Assembly: GCA_964387535.1 (NCBI GenBank)
Contig: CAYLXH010000089.1
Coordinates: forward strand, 1 to 9,383
Source: Butyricicoccus_A sp964387535
Lineage (GTDB): Bacteria; Bacillota; Clostridia; Oscillospirales; Butyricicoccaceae
DNA: 9,383 nucleotides
Direction: 5' to 3'
Of this stretch, positions 1 through 7,394 are shown piece after piece (position 1 is the stretch's first letter; each line of letters opens with the position of its first letter). Under the pieces are notes generated by a model that was given only the letters and a program-made list of their open reading frames with translations, ran no database searches and was not told the DNA's origin. The position numbers were made by a program, and so were the translations under genes.

Positions 1-618
1 CTGATGGAAGAAAAACGACCTGGTCAGTATTTTCCGGTTGATGAGGACGAACGCTATACGTATTTATATAATTCCAAAGATATGTGTATGATTACACACA
101 TTCCAGAATTGGTTGCGGCGGGAATCACATCGTTTAAAATAGAAGGTCGTGCAAAAACGGCGTTCTATACCGCTGGCATTACCAGTGCATACCGTCGGGC
201 TGTCGATGCGTATTTTTCGTCCGGTGATCCGGAGTTTAAACTTCCAGAAGAAATCGCTGAGGAAATCGGAAAAGTCAGTCATCGAGAATATTTTACCGGG
301 TTCTATCTTGGACGTGATCCACAAGGACAATACTATCAGGATTGTATGTATATCCGAGACTGGGAAGTTGCTGCATTGTTCGAATCCTGTGATGAGGATG
401 GAAATGCGGTGTTTGTTCTGAAGAATCGCTTTTTTGCCGGGGAAACCTTGGAGCTGATGCAGCCCGGAGAGCCAATCTATCGTTTTACAGTAGATTCAAT
501 GCAAAATGATCAGGGAGAAGAATTAGATGCTGCCCGTTCTGCGATGATGCGTATTCATCTGAAATTTCCATTTCAGGTGAAAGAATTTGGTATTCTTCGC
601 CGCGAAAAGACACGGTAA
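1..618 (+). CDS. U32 family protein (TrhP/YrrO-like tRNA hydroxylation), C-terminal part
   Basis: This is the 3' end of a gene that begins before the window; the frame is open from base 1 and stops at TAA 616-618. The visible 205 codons carry the conserved U32 block: a PGQYFPVDEDERYTYLYNSKD stretch near the start, then SKDMCMITHIPEL and the signature SFKIEGRAKTAFYTAG followed by AYRRAVDAY. A beta-rich C-terminal domain follows, from about residue 110, as in U32 proteins of about 400 residues, so roughly half the protein is missing. Despite the 'peptidase U32' name, characterised members of this branch (TrhP/YegQ in E. coli, YrrN/YrrO in B. subtilis) act in 5-hydroxyuridine formation at U34 of tRNAs. 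That role is known for the family and inferred here. No clear terminator is visible between this gene and the alaS promoter. The family call is firm; the exact substrate is not. Confidence 0.88.
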   Translation: MMEEKRPGQYFPVDEDERYTYLYNSKDMCMITHIPELVAAGITSFKIEGRAKTAFYTAGITSAYRRAVDAYFSSGDPEFKLPEEIAEEIGKVSHREYFTGFYLGRDPQGQYYQDCMYIRDWEVAALFESCDEDGNAVFVLKNRFFAGETLELMQPGEPIYRFTVDSMQNDQGEELDAARSAMMRIHLKFPFQVKEFGILRREKTR

Positions 619-675
619 CCGATCAATTGCAGGGAATCATACTGCACGAAATTTCTTGTCTGATGTGTTAACCAG

Positions 676-703
676 TTGACAAATATCAAAAACAGAGTAT
701 AAT
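676..703 (+). promoter_or_regulatory. Sigma-A-type promoter of the alaS T-box leader
   Basis: A perfect TTGACA (676-681) is separated by 16 bp from a perfect TATAAT (698-703). Transcription is expected to start near 710, just ahead of the T-box structure and about 260 nt before the alaS start codon. It is the strongest consensus promoter in the window. Confidence 0.85.
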
Positions 704-709
704 ATTTTT

Positions 710-940
710 ATATATTGACAGTTGCAATGAGGAAATGAGATACAGAGGTTTATTTTTAGAGAGCAGGGGACGGTGGAAGCCCTGTAGTAAAGCTGTATCG
801 GCCACTTCTGAGCAGTCCGGGAGGACCGGAACGTTCGTCCGCGTTAAGGACACCACGAGATACCGTTTTCGGTAAATTAGGGTGGTACCGCGAAATCAGC
901 TTTCGCCCCTATGGCCTTAGGGGTGAAGGCTTTTTTTCTT
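710..940 (+). promoter_or_regulatory. T-box riboswitch (tRNA-Ala sensing leader of alaS)
   Basis: The leader contains the hallmark T-box sequence AGGGTGGTACCGCG at 879-892. Its UGGU (883-886) would pair with the ACCA end of an uncharged tRNA whose discriminator base is A. Upstream, the arms CAGAGGT (743-749) and ACTTCTG (804-810) form a 7-bp helix of Stem I. Immediately 3' of it, in the specifier-loop position, lies GCA (812-814), an alanine codon matching the downstream gene. The Stem I distal region (AGAGAGCAGGGGACGGTGG, from 757) and the GUCC-GCGUUAA-GGAC hairpin (837-851) also fit the T-box layout. Binding of uncharged tRNA-Ala should stabilise the antiterminator and allow read-through into alaS; charged tRNA leaves the terminator at 898-937. 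The start and exact Stem I boundaries are estimates. Confidence 0.93.
898..937 (+). terminator. Regulated intrinsic terminator of the alaS T-box
   Basis: The left arm 898-911 (AGCTTTCGCCCCTA) pairs with 918-931 (TAGGGGTGAAGGCT) over 14 bp with two G-U pairs, closing a 6-nt loop. A run of T at 931-937 follows. It lies 5 nt after the T-box sequence and about 30 bp before alaS, the standard arrangement for transcription attenuation. Confidence 0.92.
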
Positions 941-956
941 ATAATTTTGATGATTT

Positions 957-961
957 GGAGG
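957..961 (+). promoter_or_regulatory. alaS ribosome binding site (decides the start)
   Basis: GGAGG at 957-961 lies 8 nt before ATG 970. The in-frame TTG at 955 overlaps the Shine-Dalgarno sequence itself and the ATG at 966 is out of frame, so 970 is the best start. Confidence 0.8.
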
Positions 962-969
962 AATTATGT

Positions 970-3621
970 ATGGAATATATGGGAGTGAACGAAATTCGTG
1001 AAAAGTTCCTTTCGTTTATGGAATCGAAAGGCCATCTCCGTCTGCCAAGCTTTTCTTTGATCCCTCAAGGCGACAAGTCGTTGCTGCTCATTAACTCTGG
1101 TATGGCACCGATGAAGCCATATTTTACCGGAGAACAGGAGCCGCCCCGTCACCGCGTTACGACGTGCCAGAAGTGCATTCGTACGGGAGACATTGAAAAT
1201 GTTGGAAAGACGGCGCGCCACGGCACCTATTTTGAGATGCTGGGTAACTTCTCCTTTGGTGATTACTTTAAACGAGAAGCGATTACCTGGAGCTGGGAGT
1301 TCCTGACTGAAACCATGGGAATTCCAGCGGATCGTTTGTATCCATCTATTTATGTAGACGATGACGAAGCCTATGAAATCTGGAATAAAGAGATCGGTAT
1401 TTCTGATGAGCGAATTTTCCGATTCGGCAAGGAAGATAATTTCTGGGAGCATGGTTCCGGTCCGTGCGGCCCATGCTCAGAAATCTATTATGACCGTGGA
1501 GAGAAGTATGGCTGCGGTAAGCCGGACTGCACGGTTGGCTGCGACTGTGATCGCTATATGGAAGTATGGAACAACGTATTTTCCCAGTTCGATAACGACG
1601 GCCACAATAATTATACGGAACTGAAACAGAAAAACATTGATACCGGCATGGGATTGGAACGTCTGGCCTGCGTCATGCAGGATGTTCCATCGCTGTTTGA
1701 TGTTGACACGGTCCGTAATATCACAAACCATGTTACACGCATTTCCGGAAAGACCTATGGACAGGATTATAAGACAGATGTTTCGCTTCGCGTCATTACT
1801 GACCACATTCGGTCCACCGTTATGATGATTTGTGACGGTGTCATTCCGTCTAACGAAGGCCGTGGATATGTTCTTCGCCGTCTGTTACGCCGAGCAGCCC
1901 GTCACGGTAAGCTGCTTGGCATCGACAAACCGTTCCTGTATCAGGTTTGTGATACCGTAATTCAGGAGAATGCCGGTGCATATCCCACTCTGGTGGAGAA
2001 GCAGGATTATATCCGTAAGGTCATTCAAGTGGAGGAAGAACGCTTCGATGCAACCGTTGACGCCGGACTGGAAATTCTTAATGATATGATTGAGGACGTC
2101 AAAAAGCAGGGAAAAACAGAGCTGCCTGCCGATGATACTTTCAAACTTCACGACACCTATGGCTTCCCGATTGACCTGACGATTGAAATACTGGAAGAGC
2201 ANNNNNNNNNNGGGATGACGACAGACCGAGATGGATTTGACACTCTGATTGAGGAACAGAAGCAGCGCTCTCGTGAGGACCGTAAGCGAATGGGAGACGT
2301 TGGTTGGGTATCTGAGGATCTGGGATTAGATAAGACCATGAGTACAGAATTCTGCGGCTATGATTCCCTGACCTCAGAAGCAGAGGTGTTAGCTCTGATT
2401 GCAGATGGAGAGAGCACGGATGCCGTTCGCGGCGAGGGAACAAAGGTTACGGTTGTCCTGGATCGCACTCCGTTCTATGCGGAGATGGGCGGTCAGGTTC
2501 CGGACTATGGTGTGATTTCCCACGGCTCGTGTTCGGTCAAGGTCGATAACGTACAGAAGAGCGGTGACGGTCGCATCTATCTGCATTCTGGCGTTCTGGA
2601 ATCTGGCATGATCAGCCGTGGGGATACTGTGGTGTGTGAAGTAAACAAAGAACGTCGTCAGGCGATCTGCCGTTCTCATACCGCAACGCATTTGCTGCAG
2701 CAAGCACTGCGTCAAGTTCTGGGATCTCACGTAGAACAGGCCGGCTCTTATACAGATGCGGATCATGTTCGTTTTGACTTTACGCACTTTGCGGCTATGA
2801 CTCCGGAAGAGATCCGACAGGTAGAGCAGATTGTCAACGATAGAATTTTGGAAGGCATGGATGTCGTCACGGAAATTCTTCCGATTGAAGAGGCAAAGAA
2901 GAAGGGCGCGATGGCCCTGTTTGGTGAAAAGTACGGCGACTTCGTTCGTGTAGTACAGGCTGGCGATTTCTCTGTCGAGTTCTGTGGCGGCACACATTTG
3001 GACAATACCGCAAAGGCTGGTATGTTTAAGATTGTGTCGGAAGCTTCTGTGGCAGCTGGCGTCCGCAGAATTGAGGCACTTACTGGCCGCGAGGTGCTGA
3101 ACACCCTGCATCAACTGGATCAGACTGTCTCAGAGGCAGCTTCTGCGCTGAAGACTTCACCGGGAGAATTACTACGCCGTACGCAAGCTGTCATGGAAGA
3201 AATTCGCACAATGACGAAGGATATTTCCAGCTTGAATGATAAGATTGCGAACATGCAGATGGCAGATTTGTTTAATGTTTCTATTGATGTCGGAGGCGTG
3301 AATGTTATTGCAACTAAGCTGAATGTTACTCCTGAAGTTATGCGCTCCATGGGAGATGCTATCAAGGAGAAGGCGCCCAATGCAGTTGCTGTTCTTTCGA
3401 TTGTTCCAGAACCGGATAAGATCCAGTTGCTGTGTGTGGTTGGAAAAGAAGCACAGGCGAAGGGTGCACATGCCGGCAAGATTATTAAGGAAGTTGCTAA
3501 GATGTGCGGCGGCGGCGGTGGCGGCCGCCCGGATTCTGCATCCGCTGGTGGCAAGAAGCCAGAACTGTTGGAAACCGCATTGGAAGCCGTTAACAATATT
3601 GTCGGCGATCAGTTGAAGTGA
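970..3621 (+). CDS. alaS: Alanyl-tRNA synthetase
   Basis: Charges tRNA-Ala with alanine in the cytoplasm and edits mischarged Ser/Gly. About 883 residues from ATG 970, counting the N gap as coding, which is the normal bacterial length. The N-terminal class II catalytic core begins GVNEIREKFLSFMESKGH, followed by the TTCQKCIRTGD and RHGTYFEMLGNFSFGDYF blocks (about residues 64-101). The GPCGPCSEIYYD segment and a Cys-rich CTVGCDCDRYMEVWN stretch follow. The editing domain has the metal ligands H570 and H574 (HTATH) and C672 and H676 (CGGTH). The C-terminal C-Ala/DHHA1 domain has the glycine run CGGGGGGRPDSASAGG near residue 845. Expression is controlled by the upstream alanine T-box. Ten Ns at 2202-2211 interrupt the gene without breaking the reading frame; family alignment suggests the real gap is shorter. 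Identity is certain. Confidence 0.98.
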   Translation: MEYMGVNEIREKFLSFMESKGHLRLPSFSLIPQGDKSLLLINSGMAPMKPYFTGEQEPPRHRVTTCQKCIRTGDIENVGKTARHGTYFEMLGNFSFGDYFKREAITWSWEFLTETMGIPADRLYPSIYVDDDEAYEIWNKEIGISDERIFRFGKEDNFWEHGSGPCGPCSEIYYDRGEKYGCGKPDCTVGCDCDRYMEVWNNVFSQFDNDGHNNYTELKQKNIDTGMGLERLACVMQDVPSLFDVDTVRNITNHVTRISGKTYGQDYKTDVSLRVITDHIRSTVMMICDGVIPSNEGRGYVLRRLLRRAARHGKLLGIDKPFLYQVCDTVIQENAGAYPTLVEKQDYIRKVIQVEEERFDATVDAGLEILNDMIEDVKKQGKTELPADDTFKLHDTYGFPIDLTIEILEEXXXXGMTTDRDGFDTLIEEQKQRSREDRKRMGDVGWVSEDLGLDKTMSTEFCGYDSLTSEAEVLALIADGESTDAVRGEGTKVTVVLDRTPFYAEMGGQVPDYGVISHGSCSVKVDNVQKSGDGRIYLHSGVLESGMISRGDTVVCEVNKERRQAICRSHTATHLLQQALRQVLGSHVEQAGSYTDADHVRFDFTHFAAMTPEEIRQVEQIVNDRILEGMDVVTEILPIEEAKKKGAMALFGEKYGDFVRVVQAGDFSVEFCGGTHLDNTAKAGMFKIVSEASVAAGVRRIEALTGREVLNTLHQLDQTVSEAASALKTSPGELLRRTQAVMEEIRTMTKDISSLNDKIANMQMADLFNVSIDVGGVNVIATKLNVTPEVMRSMGDAIKEKAPNAVAVLSIVPEPDKIQLLCVVGKEAQAKGAHAGKIIKEVAKMCGGGGGGRPDSASAGGKKPELLETALEAVNNIVGDQLK
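2202..2211. other. Assembly gap of 10 Ns inside alaS
   Basis: Ten undetermined bases sit between a CA and GGGATGACG in the alanyl-tRNA synthetase core. The frame is open across them, giving four uncertain residues between EILEE and GMTTDRDG. See the findings for evidence that the run is a placeholder. Confidence 0.99.
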
Positions 3622-3642
3622 TTTTGATTGATATGGTATAAT
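3613..3642 (+). promoter_or_regulatory. Promoter for the HIT-family gene
   Basis: TTGAAG (3613-3618), overlapping the last alaS codons, is followed after 18 bp by TATAAT (3637-3642). The -10 is TG-extended (TG 3634-3635). It gives the HIT gene a start of its own, independent of T-box control; no terminator is seen between alaS and this promoter, so read-through from alaS is also possible. Confidence 0.65.
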
Positions 3643-3687
3643 CAAAGAAAGACTGTTATCCCATTGTCATAAGAAGGAGGGATTGTT

Positions 3688-4050
3688 ATGAATGACTGTC
3701 TGTTCTGTAAGATTATCAGTGGAGAGGTTCCGTCTAAAAAAGTCTATGAGGACGAATATGTCTACGCGTTCTATGACATTGCACCACAGGCTCCGTCTCA
3801 TTTTCTGGTAATTCCAAAGACGCATATTGCATCCGCTGCTGCGATTACACCGGAAAATAGTGAAGCAGTTGCACATTGCTTCGAGGCCATTGCGAAAATT
3901 ACCAAGGATCTTGGAATTGAGAGTTTCCGAGTTGTTTCCAATATCGGAGAACAAGCTCAGCAAAGTGTGTTCCATCTTCATTTCCACGTTCTCTCTGGAC
4001 GAGACATGACCTGGCCACCCGGCCGATTGCAATTTGAGAAAAAGAGGTGA
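3688..4050 (+). CDS. HIT family (histidine triad) nucleotide-binding hydrolase
   Basis: A 120-residue HINT-type protein, expected to hydrolyse nucleoside phosphoramidates or similar adenylated compounds in the cytosol. The sequence begins CLFCKIISGEVPS with the C4/C7 pair typical of the family. It has PKTHI (H46), and the histidine triad HLHFHVL (H96, H98, H100) followed by the family ending GRDMTWPPG. A strong AAGAAGGAGG Shine-Dalgarno (3671-3680) precedes ATG 3688. The protein runs about eight residues (RLQFEKKR) past the usual WPPG end, into the hairpin that follows. HINT proteins can cleave aminoacyl-adenylates and are often found near aminoacyl-tRNA synthetase genes; a link to alaS is plausible but not shown. 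The family is firm, the physiological substrate unknown. Confidence 0.95.
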   Translation: MNDCLFCKIISGEVPSKKVYEDEYVYAFYDIAPQAPSHFLVIPKTHIASAAAITPENSEAVAHCFEAIAKITKDLGIESFRVVSNIGEQAQQSVFHLHFHVLSGRDMTWPPGRLQFEKKR

Positions 4051-4071
4051 CACACGATTCGTGTCACCTCT
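4043..4071 (+). terminator. Hairpin at the end of the HIT gene (probable weak terminator)
   Basis: AGAGGTGACAC (4043-4053) and GTGTCACCTCT (4061-4071) form an 11-bp perfect stem with a 7-nt loop. The HIT stop codon (4048-4050) is inside the left arm. The following sequence, CTTGTTATC, is only moderately T-rich, so termination is likely partial and some transcription may continue into comEC. Confidence 0.6.
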
Positions 4072-4087
4072 CTTGTTATCATGTATT

Positions 4088-4093
4088 AGGAGG
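4088..4093 (+). promoter_or_regulatory. comEC ribosome binding site (decides the start)
   Basis: AGGAGG at 4088-4093 lies 6 nt before ATG 4100. This favours ATG 4100 over the in-frame ATG 4034, which would overlap the HIT gene and translate through the hairpin. Confidence 0.85.
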
Positions 4094-4099
4094 AACGAT

Positions 4100-6319
4100 A
4101 TGAGCTGGCGCCCGCTTACCTGCTTTTCGCTATTGTTTGCCATTGGGATTGGTCTGGAATTCTTAGTTGGTATGCAATGGTGTCTGACTACCGGAATTTT
4201 TGCTGTGGTTTTCGTAATTGGAGCAGTAGCGGTTCGTTTTCGCAGGGCGTTCTTCGCGGCAATTTGTTTTGCAGGATTCCTGTCTGGGTTTCTGCACGCT
4301 TGGTTTTACGAGACTCACATAGAACAGCCATTTGTCAATTGGAATGGATTCCATCGTCGGATTACGGTCACAGCAGTGGAGTATCCAGAGCAGTATGAGG
4401 ATGAACAACGTGTAGAGGTTCGTATTCCGGCAGAACAATTGAGCCTTACGACAGCGACCCATACTTTTCTGACCCTGCCCAAGACCGATGAGGAAATTGA
4501 GCCGGGAGACTCCCTCTCGATACACACAAAATTTTATGTGCCGGAGAGAGCGGATGGATTTGATCGTCCTGCATATTATCGTTCGATTGGATGCCCGGTT
4601 TTGGCAACTCATACGGCGCAGACCGAGATTGTTGTAACAAAACCTTCCGTGCGCCCGCTCTGGTACTATCCAAAGGCTTTGAGACAAACGTGGCAGAGTA
4701 GTTTGTCTGATTGGTTTCCAGAACGGCAGGCCGCATTTCTCTCAGCGTTGTTGTTTGGTCAAAAGGATGGTCTTAGTACCATTGACAGGAATCATCTGCG
4801 CAAAGCGGGCCTTTCTCATGTTACTGCGGTGTCTGGACTTCATATTGGCTTTCTCTTAGGCTTTCTTCTGCTGCTGTTTGGCCGAAAGGCCGGATCTCTT
4901 TTGGGCCTTCCGGTGTTGTTGGCATATATTGCTATGATAGGTGCATCTCCCTCCGTACTTCGAGCATCAATGATGTATGGGCTTGTCCTTCTGGCATTCC
5001 TGATCGGAAGAGAAACAGACAGTATTACTTCTCTTGCGACGGCGCTCTTACTTTGTCTTGTGATTCGGCCTGTTTCGCTTCTTTCTGCCAGCTTACAATT
5101 GTCATTTGCGGCCACAGCAGGGATTTTATGGTTGGCGGTTCCGATTCAGACAGTATGTACCGCCCCGGCACGAAAAATGCCTTATGTTGTGCGGCGCGCA
5201 TTTTCTTGGTTTGCATCTGTAATTGCGTGCTCGTTTTGTGCACTGTTGTTTACAACACCGATTCTTCTGCTTCATTTCTCGTATTTGTCTGTGCTGTCTC
5301 CGCTTACGAATTTTTTGACGCTTTGGGCGGTTACACTGACGTTTGCACTGGGAATTTTGTTCTGTGTGGTGGTCTCTTTTTGTGCGCCGATTGCGCATAT
5401 CGTTGCTGCGTTGCTTTCCATTTTGGTGCAATATATTTGGGGGGTTACTGATCTCACTGCGAACATTCGTGGCGGAGTCCTCTGTGTTGACCATGTTATA
5501 GATATTTTATTACTTTTGTTGATGTCTTTGCTATTTATTCTATCCGTTCGCAGCCGAAAGCGCAAAATTATTATGGCTTCGTTGCCGCTTTATGTACTTT
5601 TTCTGTTTGGATACAGTTATGTGGAATATCATATTGCACAGAATGAATTGCGCGTTACTTGCTTTTATGAGGGATATGGACAGTGCATTGCGGTTCGCTA
5701 CGGGGAGTATCTGGCGCTCATTGACTGTGGTTCCTCCGGTTACCACAATGCGGCGCAGGATGTTGCTGAATATATGGATTGGTATGGAATACATCAGGTC
5801 GATGTGTTGATTCTCACCGCAGGAAATTCTTCTCACTCTAGGGATGTGGAAGAGCTTGCGGCTCTCGTTCCAGTAAGGGAAGTATATCTTGCAGAACAAG
5901 GAGAACAGACCCTTACAGAACTGGAAACCGTTTCATTTACCATATTGGATGACGAAGGACGATATTCAGTGGGAGCTCCTTCGCTTGATTTAGAAGTTAT
6001 GCCAATTGACGGGCATCTGGCGGTGTTGATCGCTTCTTCTGGAGATTCGTCTGTGATGGTGACACATAGCCTGACACAATTACGAATTTTACACCTGTTG
6101 GAGCGGTATCCGACGTCTTGCCGCACGCTGGTGGCTGCAGACAGTATTTCAGAAGATAATGATCGTCTGTGTAGCATTATGTCGCAGCTCACACCGGAAC
6201 AGATTATTTTAGAATCAGGCTGGACACATGATTGGGACATGTTATATGGAGTGCCCGTACAGTTTGTTGATGAACAAGGGGAAACAACCATAATTGTGCC
6301 GCCAATAGAACAAAAATAA
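4100..6319 (+). CDS. comEC: ComEC/Rec2 family DNA-uptake channel protein
   Basis: A 739-residue polytopic membrane protein of the ComEC family, which forms the inner-membrane channel for single-stranded DNA during transformation. Three hydrophobic segments open the protein (about residues 7-68), followed by a soluble stretch like the N-terminal ComEC domain (about 75-205). The Competence domain then begins LFGQKDGLS...HVTAVSGLHIGFLLGF (about 218-250), continuing through multiple membrane helices to about residue 510. The C-terminal 220 residues align in position with the metallo-beta-lactamase-like domain but lack its motifs: LIDCG (541-544) remains, while the expected THxDxDHxGG is TAGNSSHSRD (573-582). 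Only 22 bp separate it from holA, a common Firmicutes arrangement. No comEA is in the window. Family assignment is firm; transport activity in this organism is inferred. Confidence 0.95.
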   Translation: MSWRPLTCFSLLFAIGIGLEFLVGMQWCLTTGIFAVVFVIGAVAVRFRRAFFAAICFAGFLSGFLHAWFYETHIEQPFVNWNGFHRRITVTAVEYPEQYEDEQRVEVRIPAEQLSLTTATHTFLTLPKTDEEIEPGDSLSIHTKFYVPERADGFDRPAYYRSIGCPVLATHTAQTEIVVTKPSVRPLWYYPKALRQTWQSSLSDWFPERQAAFLSALLFGQKDGLSTIDRNHLRKAGLSHVTAVSGLHIGFLLGFLLLLFGRKAGSLLGLPVLLAYIAMIGASPSVLRASMMYGLVLLAFLIGRETDSITSLATALLLCLVIRPVSLLSASLQLSFAATAGILWLAVPIQTVCTAPARKMPYVVRRAFSWFASVIACSFCALLFTTPILLLHFSYLSVLSPLTNFLTLWAVTLTFALGILFCVVVSFCAPIAHIVAALLSILVQYIWGVTDLTANIRGGVLCVDHVIDILLLLLMSLLFILSVRSRKRKIIMASLPLYVLFLFGYSYVEYHIAQNELRVTCFYEGYGQCIAVRYGEYLALIDCGSSGYHNAAQDVAEYMDWYGIHQVDVLILTAGNSSHSRDVEELAALVPVREVYLAEQGEQTLTELETVSFTILDDEGRYSVGAPSLDLEVMPIDGHLAVLIASSGDSSVMVTHSLTQLRILHLLERYPTSCRTLVAADSISEDNDRLCSIMSQLTPEQIILESGWTHDWDMLYGVPVQFVDEQGETTIIVPPIEQK

Positions 6320-6341
6320 CAATAAAGAAAGGAGAATCGGT

Positions 6342-7394
6342 ATGGCTCGGCAACGCAAAAAGACACTGAATGGTGCCGATGTGCTCAAACAGGATTTGAA
6401 AAGCCAGAACCTTAAATCTCTGTATTTAATTGGTGGAGAGGAGTCCTACTTAAAAGAGCATTATCTTCGGGAACTGATCAATGCATTGGTCGATGATACC
6501 TTTCGAGATTTCAATTTAGAGGAATTCGATGGGACATCGGTCACGGTAGAGCAACTGACAAATGCAATTGACAGCTATCCTGCAATGGCGGAACGCCGTG
6601 TTGTCGTGCTCAAAGATTTTGATGTTTTTCGAGCATCTGCGGTATGGAAAGAATATTTGCCAGATATCCTATCTGATTTACCGGAATACATCTGTGTCAT
6701 TTTTTACTATGATACCGTGGAACTGAAGCCGGATAAACGAACCAAACTGTATGCGTTGATTCAGAGCGTTGGTTGCATCGCAGAATTTTCTCACTTAGAA
6801 CGCCATGATCTGATCCCATGGGTACGACGTCATGCATCGGCGCAGAAAAAACAGATATCAGACACCACCTGTGAGTATCTGTTATTTTTATGTGGTACGT
6901 CCATGACTAATTTGGTCACTGAGATTACCAAAGCATGTGCACATAGTGTTACCGATGAAGTGACACGAAAGGATGTTGATGCAGTTTGTTCTAAAGTTCT
7001 GGATGCTGTTGTTTTTGATTTAACGGATGCTATTGCGGATGCGCGCTTTGACCGAGCGCTTACTATCGTAAATGATTTGATCGCGCAGAAAAATGAACCA
7101 ATTGTGCTGCTCACATCGGTATCACGCCACATTCAGCGTTTGTATGCAGCGAAGCTGGTCGCTTCTTCTCATGGTACAGAGCAAGATTTGATGGAGATAT
7201 TGGATACCAAATCATCGTATTATGCTCGAAAGATGCGTGACGCAGCACGGCGTTTTTCCCTTTTTTGGCTTCGGAATGCCTTGTTGCTGGGGGGTGAGGC
7301 GGATATTGCAATGAAAACGACAGGAACAGACAGGGAAAAGGTGCTGGAGCTGTTTCTTCTGCGTCTGGCCTCAGAACAGGAGAAGAAAGTATGA
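6342..7394 (+). CDS. holA: DNA polymerase III subunit delta
   Basis: The delta subunit of the clamp loader, which opens the beta sliding clamp and works with delta' and tau/gamma at the replication fork. It is 350 residues, close to the family norm. The N-terminal AAA-like domain starts LKSLYLIGGEESYLKEHYL (about residues 24-43), then FNLEEFDG, and AIDSYPAMAERRVVVLKDFD (about 75-95), all typical of delta/YqeN proteins. The C-terminal part has the helical collar domain with NEPIVLLTSVSRHIQRLYAAK and ends LRLASEQEKK. AAAGGAG (6328-6334) lies 7 nt before ATG 6342. It follows comEC closely and overlaps the next gene by 4 nt, so the three are probably co-transcribed. Confidence 0.95.
   Translation: MARQRKKTLNGADVLKQDLKSQNLKSLYLIGGEESYLKEHYLRELINALVDDTFRDFNLEEFDGTSVTVEQLTNAIDSYPAMAERRVVVLKDFDVFRASAVWKEYLPDILSDLPEYICVIFYYDTVELKPDKRTKLYALIQSVGCIAEFSHLERHDLIPWVRRHASAQKKQISDTTCEYLLFLCGTSMTNLVTEITKACAHSVTDEVTRKDVDAVCSKVLDAVVFDLTDAIADARFDRALTIVNDLIAQKNEPIVLLTSVSRHIQRLYAAKLVASSHGTEQDLMEILDTKSSYYARKMRDAARRFSLFWLRNALLLGGEADIAMKTTGTDREKVLELFLLRLASEQEKKV

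Noticed and set aside
3508..3527. GC-rich GGC-type codon run near the end of alaS
   Set aside because: It encodes the conserved glycine loop of the C-Ala domain (CGGGGGGRPD) found across bacterial AlaRS, not a repeat expansion.
2389..3645. Long open frames on the minus strand opposite alaS
   Set aside because: They are shadows of alaS in other frames with no recognisable domain, promoter or ribosome binding site, and their translations look like random composition.
4034..4099. Upstream in-frame extension of comEC from ATG 4034
   Set aside because: It would overlap the HIT gene and run through the hairpin; the AGGAGG at 4088-4093 fits ATG 4100 and the protein then begins like other ComEC proteins.
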